Below are positions 40,500 through 49,648 of a stretch of 64,000 nucleotides of DNA, in pieces. This DNA is from Streptomyces bacillaris. Lineage in GTDB: Bacteria; Actinomycetota; Actinomycetes; Streptomycetales; Streptomycetaceae. The stretch covers positions 4,216,001-4,280,000 of the forward strand of contig NZ_CP029378.1 in assembly GCF_003268675.1 (NCBI RefSeq). The letters run 5' to 3'. Each line of letters starts with the position of its first letter. Position 1 is the first letter of the stretch. The translations under genes and the position numbers were made by a program. The notes beneath the pieces are model-generated. The model was not told where the DNA came from. It made no database searches and was given only the letters and a program-made list of their open reading frames with translations.

Positions 40500-42767
40500 T
40501 CACTTTGCCGGTTCGGGCTCCGGCTCGTCCACCTGCTCCGTGCCGCCGGTCGGGTCGACCGGGGTCTTCACGGACTCCAGGAGGAGCTGGGAGACGTCCA
40601 CGACCTGGACGGACTCCTTGGCCTGGCCGTCGTTCTTCTTGCCGTTGACCGAGTCGGTCAGCATGACGAGGCAGAACGGGCAGGCGGTGGAGACGATGTC
40701 CGGATTGAGGGCGAGGGCCTCGTCGACGCGCTCGGTGTTGATGCGCTTGCCGATCCGCTCCTCCATCCACATCCGGGCGCCACCGGCACCGCAGCAGAAG
40801 CCGCGCTCCTTGTGGCGGTGCATCTCCTCGTTCCGCAGGCCCGGGACCTTCGCGATGATCTCGCGCGGCGGGGTGTAGATCTTGTTGTGCCGGCCCAGGT
40901 AGCACGGGTCGTGGTACGTGATCAGGCCCTCGACCGGGGTCACCGGGATCAGCTTGCCCTCGTCGATGAGGTGCTGGAGCAGCTGGGTGTGGTGGATGAC
41001 CTCGTACTCGCCGCCGAGCTGCGGGTACTCGTTGGCGATCGTGTTGAAGCAGTGCGGGCAGGTCGCGACGATCTTCTTCGACGACTTGGGCTTCTTCGTC
41101 GTCTCGTCCTCGTCGTCCTCGCCGTACGCCATGTTCAGCATGGCCACGTTCTCCTGGCCGAGCTGCTGGAACAGCGGCTCGTTGCCCAGGCGGCGGGCGG
41201 AGTCACCGGTGCACTTCTCGTCGCCGCCCATGATCGCGAACTTCACGCCCGCGATGTGCAGCAGCTCCGCGAAGGCCTTGGTGGTCTTCTTGGCCCGGTC
41301 CTCCAGGGCGCCCGCGCAGCCGACCCAGTACAGGTAGTCGACCTCCGTGAGGTCCTCGACGTCCTTGCCGACGATCGGGACCTCGAAGTCGACCTCCTTG
41401 GTCCACTCGACCCGGGCCTTCTTGGCCAGGCCCCAGGGGTTGCCCTTCTTCTCCAGGTTCTTGAGCATCGTGCCCGCCTCGGACGGGAACGCGGACTCGA
41501 TCATCACCTGGTAGCGGCGCATGTCGACGATGTGGTCGATGTGCTCGATGTCGACCGGGCACTGCTCGACGCAGGCGCCGCAGGTGGTGCAGGACCACAG
41601 GACGTCCGGGTCGATGACGCCGTTCTCCTCGGCGGTGCCGATGAGGGGGCGCTCGGCCTCGGCCAGGGCGGCCGCGGGGACGTCCTTGAGCTGCTCCTCG
41701 CTCGCCTTCTCCTCGCCCTCCATGGTCTTGCCGCCGCCCGCGAGCAGGTACGGCGCCTTGGCGTGCGCGTGGTCGCGCAGCGACATGATCAGGAGCTTGG
41801 GAGAGAGGGGCTTGCCGGTGTTCCAGGCGGGGCACTGCGACTGGCAGCGGCCGCACTCGGTGCAGGTGGAGAAGTCGAGGATGCCCTTCCAGGAGAACTG
41901 CTCGACCTGGGAGACACCGAAGACCGCGTCCTCGGCCGGGTCGTCCCAGTCGATCTCCTTGCCGGCCGTCGTCATCGGCTGGAGCGCGCCGAGGGCGACC
42001 TCGCCGTCGGCGTTCCGCTTGAACCAGATGTTCGGGAAGCCGAGGAAACGGTGCCAGGCCACACCCATGTTGGTGTTGAGCGAGACCGTGATCATCCAGA
42101 TCAGCGAGGTGCCGATCTTGATCATCGCGGTGAAGTAGATGAGCGTCTGGAGCGTGGACAGCGACAGGCCCTTGAACGCCAGGACCAGCGGGTACGACAC
42201 GAAGTACGCGGCGTCGTAGCTCTCGACGTGGTGGATCGCGCCCTCGAGGCCGCGCAGCACCAGGATCGCGAGGCCGATGGTGAGGATGATGTACTCGACG
42301 AAGTACGCCTGCCAGGCCTTCGAGCCCGCGAACCGCGACTTGCGCCCGGCCCGGGAGGGCAGGTTCAGCAGCCGGATCACGATCAGCGCCAGGATGCCCA
42401 CGACCGTCATCAGGCCGATGAACTCGATGTACATCTCGAACGGCAGGAACGTGCCGATGACCGGCAGCACCCAGTCGGCCTTGAAGAGCTGGCCGTACGC
42501 CTGGAGCAGCGTGGGCGGCAGCGTCAGGAAGCCGACCGCGACGAACCAGTGGGCGAAGCCGACGATGCCCCACCGGTTCATCCGGGTGTGGCCCAGGAAC
42601 TCCTTGACCAGCGTGATCGTGCGGGCCTTGGGGTCGTCGGTGCGGCTGCCTGCTGGTACCGGCTGTCCGAGACGGACGAAGCGGTAGATCTGCGCGACGG
42701 CTCGGCAGATGAGCGCAACGCCGACGACCGTCAGCACCAGCGACACGATGATCGCGGCGAGTTGCAT
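40500..42767 (-). CDS. Fe-S membrane oxidoreductase, EtfD-like
   Basis: A 755-residue protein resembling mycobacterial EtfD (Rv0338c-like), which passes electrons from electron-transfer flavoprotein to menaquinone during fatty acid oxidation. The N-terminal half has about six membrane helices (NarI-like). Two 4Fe-4S motifs follow (CTECGRCQSQCP at about 309 and CTTCGACVEQCP). Two CCG domains at the C-terminus have CPHCFNT, FCCGAGGARMW and CPFC. ATG 42767 follows a short 5' leader. All cluster ligands appear present. It is monocistronic, facing the IS element. Confidence 0.88.
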   Translation of the reverse strand: MQLAAIIVSLVLTVVGVALICRAVAQIYRFVRLGQPVPAGSRTDDPKARTITLVKEFLGHTRMNRWGIVGFAHWFVAVGFLTLPPTLLQAYGQLFKADWVLPVIGTFLPFEMYIEFIGLMTVVGILALIVIRLLNLPSRAGRKSRFAGSKAWQAYFVEYIILTIGLAILVLRGLEGAIHHVESYDAAYFVSYPLVLAFKGLSLSTLQTLIYFTAMIKIGTSLIWMITVSLNTNMGVAWHRFLGFPNIWFKRNADGEVALGALQPMTTAGKEIDWDDPAEDAVFGVSQVEQFSWKGILDFSTCTECGRCQSQCPAWNTGKPLSPKLLIMSLRDHAHAKAPYLLAGGGKTMEGEEKASEEQLKDVPAAALAEAERPLIGTAEENGVIDPDVLWSCTTCGACVEQCPVDIEHIDHIVDMRRYQVMIESAFPSEAGTMLKNLEKKGNPWGLAKKARVEWTKEVDFEVPIVGKDVEDLTEVDYLYWVGCAGALEDRAKKTTKAFAELLHIAGVKFAIMGGDEKCTGDSARRLGNEPLFQQLGQENVAMLNMAYGEDDEDETTKKPKSSKKIVATCPHCFNTIANEYPQLGGEYEVIHHTQLLQHLIDEGKLIPVTPVEGLITYHDPCYLGRHNKIYTPPREIIAKVPGLRNEEMHRHKERGFCCGAGGARMWMEERIGKRINTERVDEALALNPDIVSTACPFCLVMLTDSVNGKKNDGQAKESVQVVDVSQLLLESVKTPVDPTGGTEQVDEPEPEPAK

Positions 42768-42908
42768 GAGTAGGGCTCCTCGGGCCTGCGAGAGCGGGAT
42801 CCAGTTGACTACTGCCCACTACTACTAAGCAGTAACTTAATTAGTCTGTGCTGACACTATCCACTTATTCCACCCCGCTGTAGCCGGGCGGGCGGTGATC
42901 TGTGTCGC

Positions 42909-43948
42909 TCAGGTGTGCCTTGGTTGTACGGGGTCCGTGCCGCCACCGGGGCGCGCCTTCCGGAGCGCCGTGCGCAGGGGATTGCGTACGGCTTCCACGA
43001 GGACCGCCAGGTAGAGCACGACTCCATGGTGCTCTGCGTAGTGCTGGTCCAGCAGGGCGGGGTCGTCCCACGGCATGCCGGAACCCGACCTGACCTGCGC
43101 CAGACCCGTCAGCCCCGGTCGCAGCTCCTGCCGCCACTGCCGGGCCCCGGGGCAGGCGGCGCGCGGGTCACCGGGGGCCAGCGGGGCCGGTCCTACGAGG
43201 GAGAGGTCCCCCCGGACGACATGGGGGAGCCGGGAGAGCAGGTCGAGCCGGAGCCGACGGGTGCGCAGGGAGCGGAGGGTGAAGACCCGGCCGCCCAGGC
43301 CCGTACGGGGGCTGCGGTCCCATACGCCGTCGGGTCCGCGCCGGACCGCGAGCGCCAGGGCCCCGGCGGCGAGGGCGGGCGCGGCCGCGATGAGGAGGGC
43401 GGTGCCGAGGGCCAGGTCCAGGAGGCGTTCGGGCGATGCGCGGGGAGCGATGCGGTCCGCGATCCCCCCGGCCCGGTCGGTCAGGCCCGCCAGGCGCGCG
43501 GCGGGGCGGGAGGGGAAGTGGCCGCGCGCGGTACCGGAGGAGAGTGGGGTGCGGGGGTGTGCGCCGGGGGCGTGCGGGGCGGGGCGGGTGCGTCAGGGGC
43601 GTGCGGGGTGGAGGCGGAGGCGTATGGGCCCGGGGTGCGCGGGTCGGGGGCGTGCGGGTCGGGGGCGTGCGGGTCTGGGGCGTGCGGGTCTGGGGTGTAC
43701 GGGTCGGGGGCGTACGGCTTCGTTGCGTACGGCGGTGGGGTGCGCGGCTCCTCAGGGGCTGGTGCCAGGAGGTGCTGCGGCCGTTGCTGTTGCTGCTCCC
43801 GTTGTCTCTGGGTCTTCCTCTGCTGGTTCTTCTGCCGCACGCGCCGCTGTCTCGCGTTCCGCATCGCGCCCGCCCGGGGTTCGGAGTCCGATGGTGTGCC
43901 TGTGCCTGTACCAGCCGATCGATGACGTTTCCGACCGGCTCGCGGCAT
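42909..43948 (-). pseudogene. Bacterial sugar transferase family gene with a frameshift
   Basis: On the minus strand the 3' two-thirds encode a sugar transferase domain: LLDLALGTALLIAAAPAL (membrane helix), HVVRGDLSLVGPAPL, RPGLTGLAQVRSGSGMPWDD and LDQHYAEHH. This frame opens at 43592 but has no start codon. The 5' part (from ATG 43948) is in another frame, encoding a Lys/Arg/Gln-rich then Pro-rich region with PDPHA repeats, and stops at 43481. The frames overlap in a G/C-run-rich stretch (43484-43592). Either a one-base slip or a sequencing error broke the gene. When intact it would transfer a sugar phosphate to undecaprenyl phosphate. Confidence 0.65.
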
Positions 43949-44023
43949 TTTGTGACAGAACGATCCCACGGTGGGATGGTGGGGCGGGGGAGCGGCGCGA
44001 GGGGGACGCGTACCGGCACCTAA

Positions 44024-44044
44024 GTTGAGTCGGCCCGACTCAGG
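44024..44044. promoter_or_regulatory. HspR operator (HAIR), degenerate
   Basis: GTTGAGT-N7-ACTCAGG, one mismatch in each half from the HAIR consensus CTTGAGT-N7-ACTCAAG. It lies upstream of dnaK. Confidence 0.7.
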
Positions 44045-44075
44045 TCTGTTGACTCGATGGTCGGCGTCGTGCATT

Positions 44076-44096
44076 CTTGAGTCAGATCCACTCAAG
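44076..44096. promoter_or_regulatory. HspR operator (HAIR), perfect
   Basis: CTTGAGT-N7-ACTCAAG, an exact match to the HAIR element, 21 bases before the dnaK start. The repressor HspR is encoded by the last gene of the operon. Confidence 0.92.
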
Positions 44097-44117
44097 TAGT
44101 CAGTTGGAGGAATTGAA

Positions 44118-45971
44118 ATGGCACGTGCGGTCGGCATCGACCTGGGCACGACTAACTCCGTCGTCAGCGTTCTCGAAGGCGGCGAGCCCACCGTCATCAC
44201 CAACGCCGAAGGCGCCAGGACCACGCCGTCCGTCGTCGCCTTCGCCAAGAACGGCGAGGTGCTCGTCGGCGAGGTCGCCAAGCGCCAGGCGGTCACCAAC
44301 GTCGACAGGACCATCCGCTCCGTCAAGCGCCACATGGGCACGGACTGGAAGATCGACCTCGACGGCAAGAGCTTCAACCCGCAGCAGATGAGCGCCTTCA
44401 TCCTGCAGAAGCTGAAGCGCGACGCCGAGTCCTACCTGGGCGAGAAGGTGACCGACGCGGTCATCACCGTCCCGGCGTACTTCAACGACTCCGAGCGTCA
44501 GGCGACCAAGGAGGCCGGTGAGATCGCGGGCCTCAACGTCCTGCGCATCGTCAACGAGCCGACCGCCGCCGCCCTGGCGTACGGCCTGGACAAGGACGAC
44601 CAGACGATCCTCGTCTTCGACCTCGGTGGCGGCACCTTCGACGTGTCCCTCCTGGAGATCGGTGACGGCGTCGTCGAGGTGAAGGCCACCAACGGTGACA
44701 ACCACCTCGGTGGTGACGACTGGGACCAGCGCGTCGTCGACTACCTGGTGAAGCAGTTCGCCAACGGCCACGGCGTGGACCTGTCCAAGGACAAGATGGC
44801 TCTCCAGCGTCTCCGCGAGGCCGCGGAGAAGGCGAAGATCGAGCTGTCGTCCTCGACCGAGACCACGATCAACCTGCCGTACATCACGGCGTCCGCCGAG
44901 GGCCCGCTGCACCTGGACGAGAAGCTCACGCGCTCGCAGTTCCAGCAGCTGACCGCGGACCTCCTGGACCGCTGCAAGACCCCGTTCCACAACGTCATCA
45001 AGGACGCGGGCATCCAGCTCTCCGAGATCGACCACGTCGTTCTCGTCGGTGGCTCCACCCGTATGCCGGCCGTCGCCGAGCTCGTCAAGGAGCTGACCGG
45101 TGGCCAGGAGGCCAACAAGGGCGTGAACCCGGACGAGGTCGTCGCCATCGGCGCCTCGCTCCAGGCCGGTGTCCTCAAGGGCGAGGTCAAGGACGTCCTG
45201 CTCCTCGACGTCACCCCGCTCTCCCTCGGCATCGAGACCAAGGGAGGGATCATGACCAAGCTCATCGAGCGCAACACCACGATCCCGACCAAGCGCTCCG
45301 AGATCTTCACGACGGCCGAGGACAACCAGCCCTCCGTGCAGATCCAGGTCTACCAGGGCGAGCGCGAGATCGCGGCGTACAACAAGAAGCTCGGGATGTT
45401 CGAGCTGACCGGTCTGCCGCCGGCCCCGCGCGGTGTGCCGCAGATCGAGGTCGCCTTCGACATCGACGCCAACGGCATCATGCACGTCGCCGCCAAGGAC
45501 CTCGGCACCGGCAAGGAGCAGAAGATGACCGTCACCGGCGGCTCCTCGCTGCCGAAGGACGAGGTCAACCGGATGCGCGAGGAGGCCGAGAAGTACGCGG
45601 AGGAGGACCACGCCCGCCGCGAGGCCGCCGAGTCGCGCAACCAGGGCGAGCAGCTCGTCTACCAGACGGAGAAGTTCCTCAAGGACAACGAGGACAAGGT
45701 CCCCGCGGACGTCAAGACGGAGGTGGAGACCGCTGTCGGCGAGCTGAAGGAGAAGCTCAAGGGCGAGGACACCGCCGAGATCCGTACGGCCACCGAGAAG
45801 GTCGCCGCCGTCTCCCAGAAGCTGGGCCAGGCGATGTACGCCAACGCCCAGGCCGAGGGTGCGGCGACGGGTGCCGAGGCTCCGGGCGGCGCCCAGGCCA
45901 AGGCCGATGACGATGTCGTCGACGCCGAGATCGTGGATGACGAGAAGGACACCAAGGGCGGTGCGGCGTGA
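44118..45971 (+). CDS. dnaK: Chaperone DnaK (Hsp70)
   Basis: A 617-residue Hsp70. The ATPase domain shows ARAVGIDLGTTNSVVSVLEG, VPAYFNDSERQATKEAG, ILVFDLGGGTFDVSLLEIGD and VVLVGGSTRMPAV. The substrate domain starts near DVTPLSLGIETKGG. The C-terminal tail is Ala/Gly/Asp-rich. It folds proteins with DnaJ and GrpE. The start has TTGGAGGAA upstream. First gene of dnaK-grpE-dnaJ-hspR, controlled by two HAIR sites; grpE overlaps its stop. Confidence 0.98.
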   Translation: MARAVGIDLGTTNSVVSVLEGGEPTVITNAEGARTTPSVVAFAKNGEVLVGEVAKRQAVTNVDRTIRSVKRHMGTDWKIDLDGKSFNPQQMSAFILQKLKRDAESYLGEKVTDAVITVPAYFNDSERQATKEAGEIAGLNVLRIVNEPTAAALAYGLDKDDQTILVFDLGGGTFDVSLLEIGDGVVEVKATNGDNHLGGDDWDQRVVDYLVKQFANGHGVDLSKDKMALQRLREAAEKAKIELSSSTETTINLPYITASAEGPLHLDEKLTRSQFQQLTADLLDRCKTPFHNVIKDAGIQLSEIDHVVLVGGSTRMPAVAELVKELTGGQEANKGVNPDEVVAIGASLQAGVLKGEVKDVLLLDVTPLSLGIETKGGIMTKLIERNTTIPTKRSEIFTTAEDNQPSVQIQVYQGEREIAAYNKKLGMFELTGLPPAPRGVPQIEVAFDIDANGIMHVAAKDLGTGKEQKMTVTGGSSLPKDEVNRMREEAEKYAEEDHARREAAESRNQGEQLVYQTEKFLKDNEDKVPADVKTEVETAVGELKEKLKGEDTAEIRTATEKVAAVSQKLGQAMYANAQAEGAATGAEAPGGAQAKADDDVVDAEIVDDEKDTKGGAA

Positions 45972-46618
45972 CCGAGGAGACTCCGGGCTTCGAGGAGAAG
46001 CCCGACGTCCCCTCCGGCGCCACCCCTGATGACGCCGAGCCGAAGGCTGCCGCGCCCTCCGAGGAGGAGGCGGCGGCCCCGGCCGGGGACACCGACCGGA
46101 CGGTCGGCCTGACGGCCGAGCTGGACCAGGCCCGTACGGCGCTCAGCGAGCGCACCGCGGATCTCCAGCGGCTCCAGGCCGAGTACCAGAACTACCGCCG
46201 CCGCGTGGAGCGGGACCGGGTCACGGTCAAGGAGATCGCCGTGGCGAACCTCCTGTCCGAGCTGCTGCCCGTGCTCGACGACGTCGGCCGCGCCAGGGAG
46301 CACGGCGAGCTGGTGGGCGGCTTCAAGTCGGTCGCCGAGTCGCTGGAGACCGTCGTCGCGAAGCTGGGCCTCCAGCAGTTCGGCAAGGAGGGCGAGCCCT
46401 TCGACCCGACGATCCACGAGGCCCTGATGCACAGCTACGCGCCGGATGTCACCGAGACGACCTGCGTGGCGATCCTCCAGCCGGGGTATCGCATCGGCGA
46501 GCGCACGATCCGCCCCGCGCGGGTGGCCGTCGCCGAGCCGCAGCCGGGCGCCACGCCCGCGTCGGCCAAGGAAGAGAAGACAGACGACGAGGAGAGCGGT
46601 GGCACCGAGGAGGTCTGA
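45968..46618 (+). CDS. grpE: Nucleotide exchange factor GrpE
   Basis: A 216-residue GrpE, releasing ADP from DnaK. An acidic, disordered N-terminus is followed by a long coiled coil (LQAEYQNYRRRVERDRVTVK) and the beta wing (FDPTIHEALMHSYAPDVTET, VAILQPGYRIGERTIRPA). The GTG start overlaps the dnaK stop (GTGA). The length is typical for actinomycetes. Confidence 0.96.
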   Translation: MTEETPGFEEKPDVPSGATPDDAEPKAAAPSEEEAAAPAGDTDRTVGLTAELDQARTALSERTADLQRLQAEYQNYRRRVERDRVTVKEIAVANLLSELLPVLDDVGRAREHGELVGGFKSVAESLETVVAKLGLQQFGKEGEPFDPTIHEALMHSYAPDVTETTCVAILQPGYRIGERTIRPARVAVAEPQPGATPASAKEEKTDDEESGGTEEV

Positions 46619-46714
46619 CGGAAACCCGTCCGACCACCAGGGTGCACACCGACCGGTCAGGCGGCCGGCCCACGGGCCGGCCGCTCGGCCGATCGTCCGG
46701 AAGGAGGGACGTCG

Positions 46715-47905
46715 ATGAGCACGAAGGACTTCGTCGAGAAGGACTACTACAAGGTCCTCGGCGTTCCCAAGGACGCCACCGACGCCGAGATCAAGAAGGC
46801 GTACCGCAAGCTCGCCCGCGAGTTCCACCCCGACGCCAACAAGGGTGACGCCAAGGCGGAGGAGCGGTTCAAGGAGATCTCCGAGGCGAACGACGTCCTC
46901 GGTGACTCCAAGCGGCGCAAGGAGTACGACGAGGCGCGCGCGCTCTTCGGCAACGGTGGCTTCCGCGCCGGACCCGGTGGTGCGGGCGGCAACTTCAACT
47001 TCGACCTGGGCGACCTCTTCGGCGGGGGCGGCCCGGGCGGACAGGGCGGTGCCGGCGGCGGGTTCGGCGGTGGCGGGGGCGGTCTCGGCGACGTCTTCGG
47101 CGGGCTGTTCAACCGGGGCGGTGCGGGCACCCGCGTCCAGCCGCGGCGCGGCCAGGACATCGAGTCCGAGGTGACGCTCAGCTTCAGCGAGGCGGTCGAC
47201 GGGGCCACGGTCCCGCTGCGGATGTCCAGCCAGGCGCCCTGCAAGGCGTGTTCCGGCACCGGCGACAAGAACGGCACCCCCCGGGTCTGCCCGACCTGCG
47301 TCGGCACCGGCCAGGTCTCGCGCGGCAGCGGCGGCGGCTTCTCGCTCACCGACCCGTGCGTGGACTGCAAGGGCCGGGGCCTGATCGCCCAGGACCCGTG
47401 CGACGTCTGCCACGGCAGCGGCCGGGCCAAGTCGGCCCGCACCATGCAGGTCAGGATCCCGGCGGGCGTCTCCGACGGCCAGCGGATCCGGCTGCGCGGC
47501 AAGGGCGGACCGGGCGAGCGCGGCGGACCGGCCGGCGATCTGTACGTGGTCGTCCACGTCGGCGCCCACCCCGTCTTCGGCCGCAAGGGCGACAACCTCA
47601 CGGTCACCGTGCCCGTCACCTTCGCGGAGGCGACGCTCGGCGGCGAGGTGAAGGTCCCCACCCTCGGCGGCCCCTCGGTCACCCTGAAACTGCCCGCCGG
47701 CACCCCGAACGGGCGTACGATGCGCGCCCGGGGCAAGGGCGCGGTCCGCAAGGACGGCACCCGCGGCGACCTGCTGGTCACCGTGGAGGTGGCGGTTCCC
47801 AAGGACCTCGGCCCGGAGGCCCGGGACGCACTGGAGGCCTACCGCAAGGCGACCGCGGACGAGGACCCGCGGGCGGAACTGTTCCAGGCCGCGAAGGGAG
47901 CTTGA
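46715..47905 (+). CDS. dnaJ: Chaperone DnaJ
   Basis: A 396-residue type I DnaJ. The J domain has the HPD motif in LAREFHPDANKGD. A long Gly/Phe-rich region follows. Four zinc motifs are present (CKACSGTG, CPTCVGTG, CVDCKGRG, CDVCHGSG), then the C-terminal substrate domain. It stimulates DnaK ATPase and delivers clients. The start ATG 46715 is preceded by AAGGAGGG. It is 96 bases after grpE and one base before hspR. Confidence 0.97.
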   Translation: MSTKDFVEKDYYKVLGVPKDATDAEIKKAYRKLAREFHPDANKGDAKAEERFKEISEANDVLGDSKRRKEYDEARALFGNGGFRAGPGGAGGNFNFDLGDLFGGGGPGGQGGAGGGFGGGGGGLGDVFGGLFNRGGAGTRVQPRRGQDIESEVTLSFSEAVDGATVPLRMSSQAPCKACSGTGDKNGTPRVCPTCVGTGQVSRGSGGGFSLTDPCVDCKGRGLIAQDPCDVCHGSGRAKSARTMQVRIPAGVSDGQRIRLRGKGGPGERGGPAGDLYVVVHVGAHPVFGRKGDNLTVTVPVTFAEATLGGEVKVPTLGGPSVTLKLPAGTPNGRTMRARGKGAVRKDGTRGDLLVTVEVAVPKDLGPEARDALEAYRKATADEDPRAELFQAAKGA

Positions 47906-47906
47906 G

Positions 47907-48362
47907 ATGGACGGCCGTCGACGCAATCCGTACCAGCTGACCGATGAATCGCCGGTGTACGTGATCTCAGTCGCGGCCCAGCTCTCGGGCCTGCACCCGC
48001 AGACGCTGCGCCAGTACGACCGTCTCGGCCTGGTCTCCCCGGACCGCACGGCCGGCCGCGGCCGGCGCTACTCGGCCCGCGACATCGAGCTGCTGCGCAC
48101 CGTGCAGCAGTTGTCGCAGGACGAGGGCATCAACCTGGCGGGCATCAAGCGCATCATCGAGCTGGAGAACCAGGTCGCCGCGCTCCAGCAGCGCGTCGCG
48201 GAACTCTCGGCGGCGGTGGACGGCGCGGCGGTCGCCATGCAGCAGCGCGAGGCCCAGGTCCACGCCTCGTACCGCCGCGACCTCGTGCCGTACCAGGACG
48301 TGCAGCAGACGGGCGCGCTGGTGGTGTGGCGGCCGAAGCCGAAGCGGCCCGCGGGGGAGTAG
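47907..48362 (+). CDS. hspR: Heat-shock repressor HspR (MerR family)
   Basis: A 151-residue MerR-type repressor of the dnaK operon and clpB. The winged helix is VYVISVAAQLSGLHPQTLRQ, YDRLGLVSPDRTAGRGRRYS. A coiled coil (IIELENQVAALQQRVAELSA) and a basic tail (WRPKPKRPAGE) follow. It binds HAIR sequences with DnaK as co-repressor, a feedback loop known in Streptomyces. ATG 47907 is one base after the dnaJ stop. Confidence 0.96.
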   Translation: MDGRRRNPYQLTDESPVYVISVAAQLSGLHPQTLRQYDRLGLVSPDRTAGRGRRYSARDIELLRTVQQLSQDEGINLAGIKRIIELENQVAALQQRVAELSAAVDGAAVAMQQREAQVHASYRRDLVPYQDVQQTGALVVWRPKPKRPAGE

Positions 48363-48420
48363 GGCACGGTACGCCTGAGTCCGCTCCGGCGTCTGTGCGT
48401 GTGTCTGCTTCTGCGAACAG

Positions 48421-48460
48421 CGGGGCCGGGAGAGCGTTTTCATCCGCTCTCCCGGCCCCG
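48421..48460 (+). terminator. Terminator after hspR
   Basis: 16-base perfect arms (cggggccgggagagcg, 48421-48436 with 48445-48460). The loop is ttttcatc. It stands between hspR and the convergent LuxR-type gene. Confidence 0.88.
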
Positions 48461-48484
48461 CTGCCGTAGGCGCTTCCGGAGCCC

Positions 48485-49474
48485 TCACACGCCGCCGTGA
48501 CCGGCCTCGGCGATGCCGGAGTGGACGAGCAGGGCGCCCAGGTGGGTGCGGCTGGTGGCGCCGAGGGTCTGCATGAGCTTGGCGATGTGCGAGCGGCAGG
48601 TGCGGACGCTGATGCCCATCTTGCGGGCGACCACGTCGTCGACGTGGCCCTCGGCGAGGAGGCGGGCGATGGTGCCCTGGACGGCGGTGACCCGGGCGTC
48701 GGGCGGGGTCGCCTGGTGGTTCTCGGCCAGCGGGACGGCCTGGGCCCAGAGGACCTCGTACACCTGGATCAGATACGCCACGAGGGCGGGGTGGCTGATC
48801 CGCAGGGCGGTGCTGCGGTCGGCGGAGCCGGGGATGTAGGCGACAGACCGGTCGACGATGATCAGCCGCTCGACGGTGAGTTCGGTCGTACGCACCTGGA
48901 GGTGCTGGGCCGGGACCTGGGCCAGGTAGTCCCTGATGGAGCCGCTGTACCGGGCCGGGTGCTGGTAGATGTGGCGGATCCGGGCCCCGCGGCGGATGGC
49001 GGTGCGGGCGTTGGCCAGGCCCGCCCGGAGGCTGTCGGCCGGGCGGTTGCTGCCGGGCTGGGCCGTCAGGATCTCGTCCGTGGCGGTGGCGGTCGCCTCG
49101 TCGAGGGAGGCCTGGATCGCCCGGCCCCCCTCCAGCACGGTGATGGCGTGGTTGGGGTCGTCGTGGGCCACGGCGGTCAGGGGGAACAGGGACCGGCTCA
49201 GGGCGGTCGCGAGGCGCAGTCGTTCGTCGATCTCCCGGGAGACCGGCTGGAGGATATGGGCCAGAGCGGCCGACGGAGGCACGGGCCGCATCCACGCGTC
49301 GTCCCACGGATCGGGGTGGAGCAGGGGCAGTTCGGTCAGACAGGGAACGTCGGTGAGATCGGCCCGCGCTATCCGTCCGGCGCGCAGGGACCGCTCGTAC
49401 AGGCGGAGCGCCGCATCGCACAGTACGTCGTTGTCGTGCGGGCTATGTCCTAATCTGCCTTCACTGCTGCCCAT
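48485..49474 (-). CDS. LuxR-type regulator, paralog 1
   Basis: A 329-residue regulator. The C-terminal LuxR-like helix-turn-helix is LLAEGHVDDVVARKMGISV, RTCRSHIAKLMQTLGATSR. The centre (about 125-240) resembles the TrmB/phospholipase-D-like sensor part seen in this actinomycete group (GGRAIQASLDEATATATDEI, YIPGSADRSTALRISHPAL). There is no receiver domain. It is clearly homologous over its full length to the gene at 49649, so the two are an old tandem duplication. The signal is unknown. Confidence 0.82.
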   Translation of the reverse strand: MGSSEGRLGHSPHDNDVLCDAALRLYERSLRAGRIARADLTDVPCLTELPLLHPDPWDDAWMRPVPPSAALAHILQPVSREIDERLRLATALSRSLFPLTAVAHDDPNHAITVLEGGRAIQASLDEATATATDEILTAQPGSNRPADSLRAGLANARTAIRRGARIRHIYQHPARYSGSIRDYLAQVPAQHLQVRTTELTVERLIIVDRSVAYIPGSADRSTALRISHPALVAYLIQVYEVLWAQAVPLAENHQATPPDARVTAVQGTIARLLAEGHVDDVVARKMGISVRTCRSHIAKLMQTLGATSRTHLGALLVHSGIAEAGHGGV

Positions 49475-49648
49475 TTGGGATCCCCCTGCTTTATGCAGTG
49501 CAACAAGTTGACGGTGGTGCCAGCGTAGTTGTGAGGGGAGTGTGGGGATGTCGAGGGAGCCGGGAACTCTCTCGACGGACCCCGGGCGTCGACTGCCTTC
49601 TCCCCCGTTGTGCCGTCACGCCCGGGTTCGCGCACGGGGGCCGCGCTG

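Noticed and set aside
40812..42773. A 653-residue plus-strand frame opposite the EtfD-like gene
   Set aside because: Composition is Arg/Leu/Asp/Val mirror sequence of the minus-strand gene, which has clear Fe-S motifs.
43075..44028. Plus-strand frames over the sugar transferase region
   Set aside because: They consist of Gly/Ala/Arg mirror sequence; the minus strand holds recognisable sugar transferase motifs.
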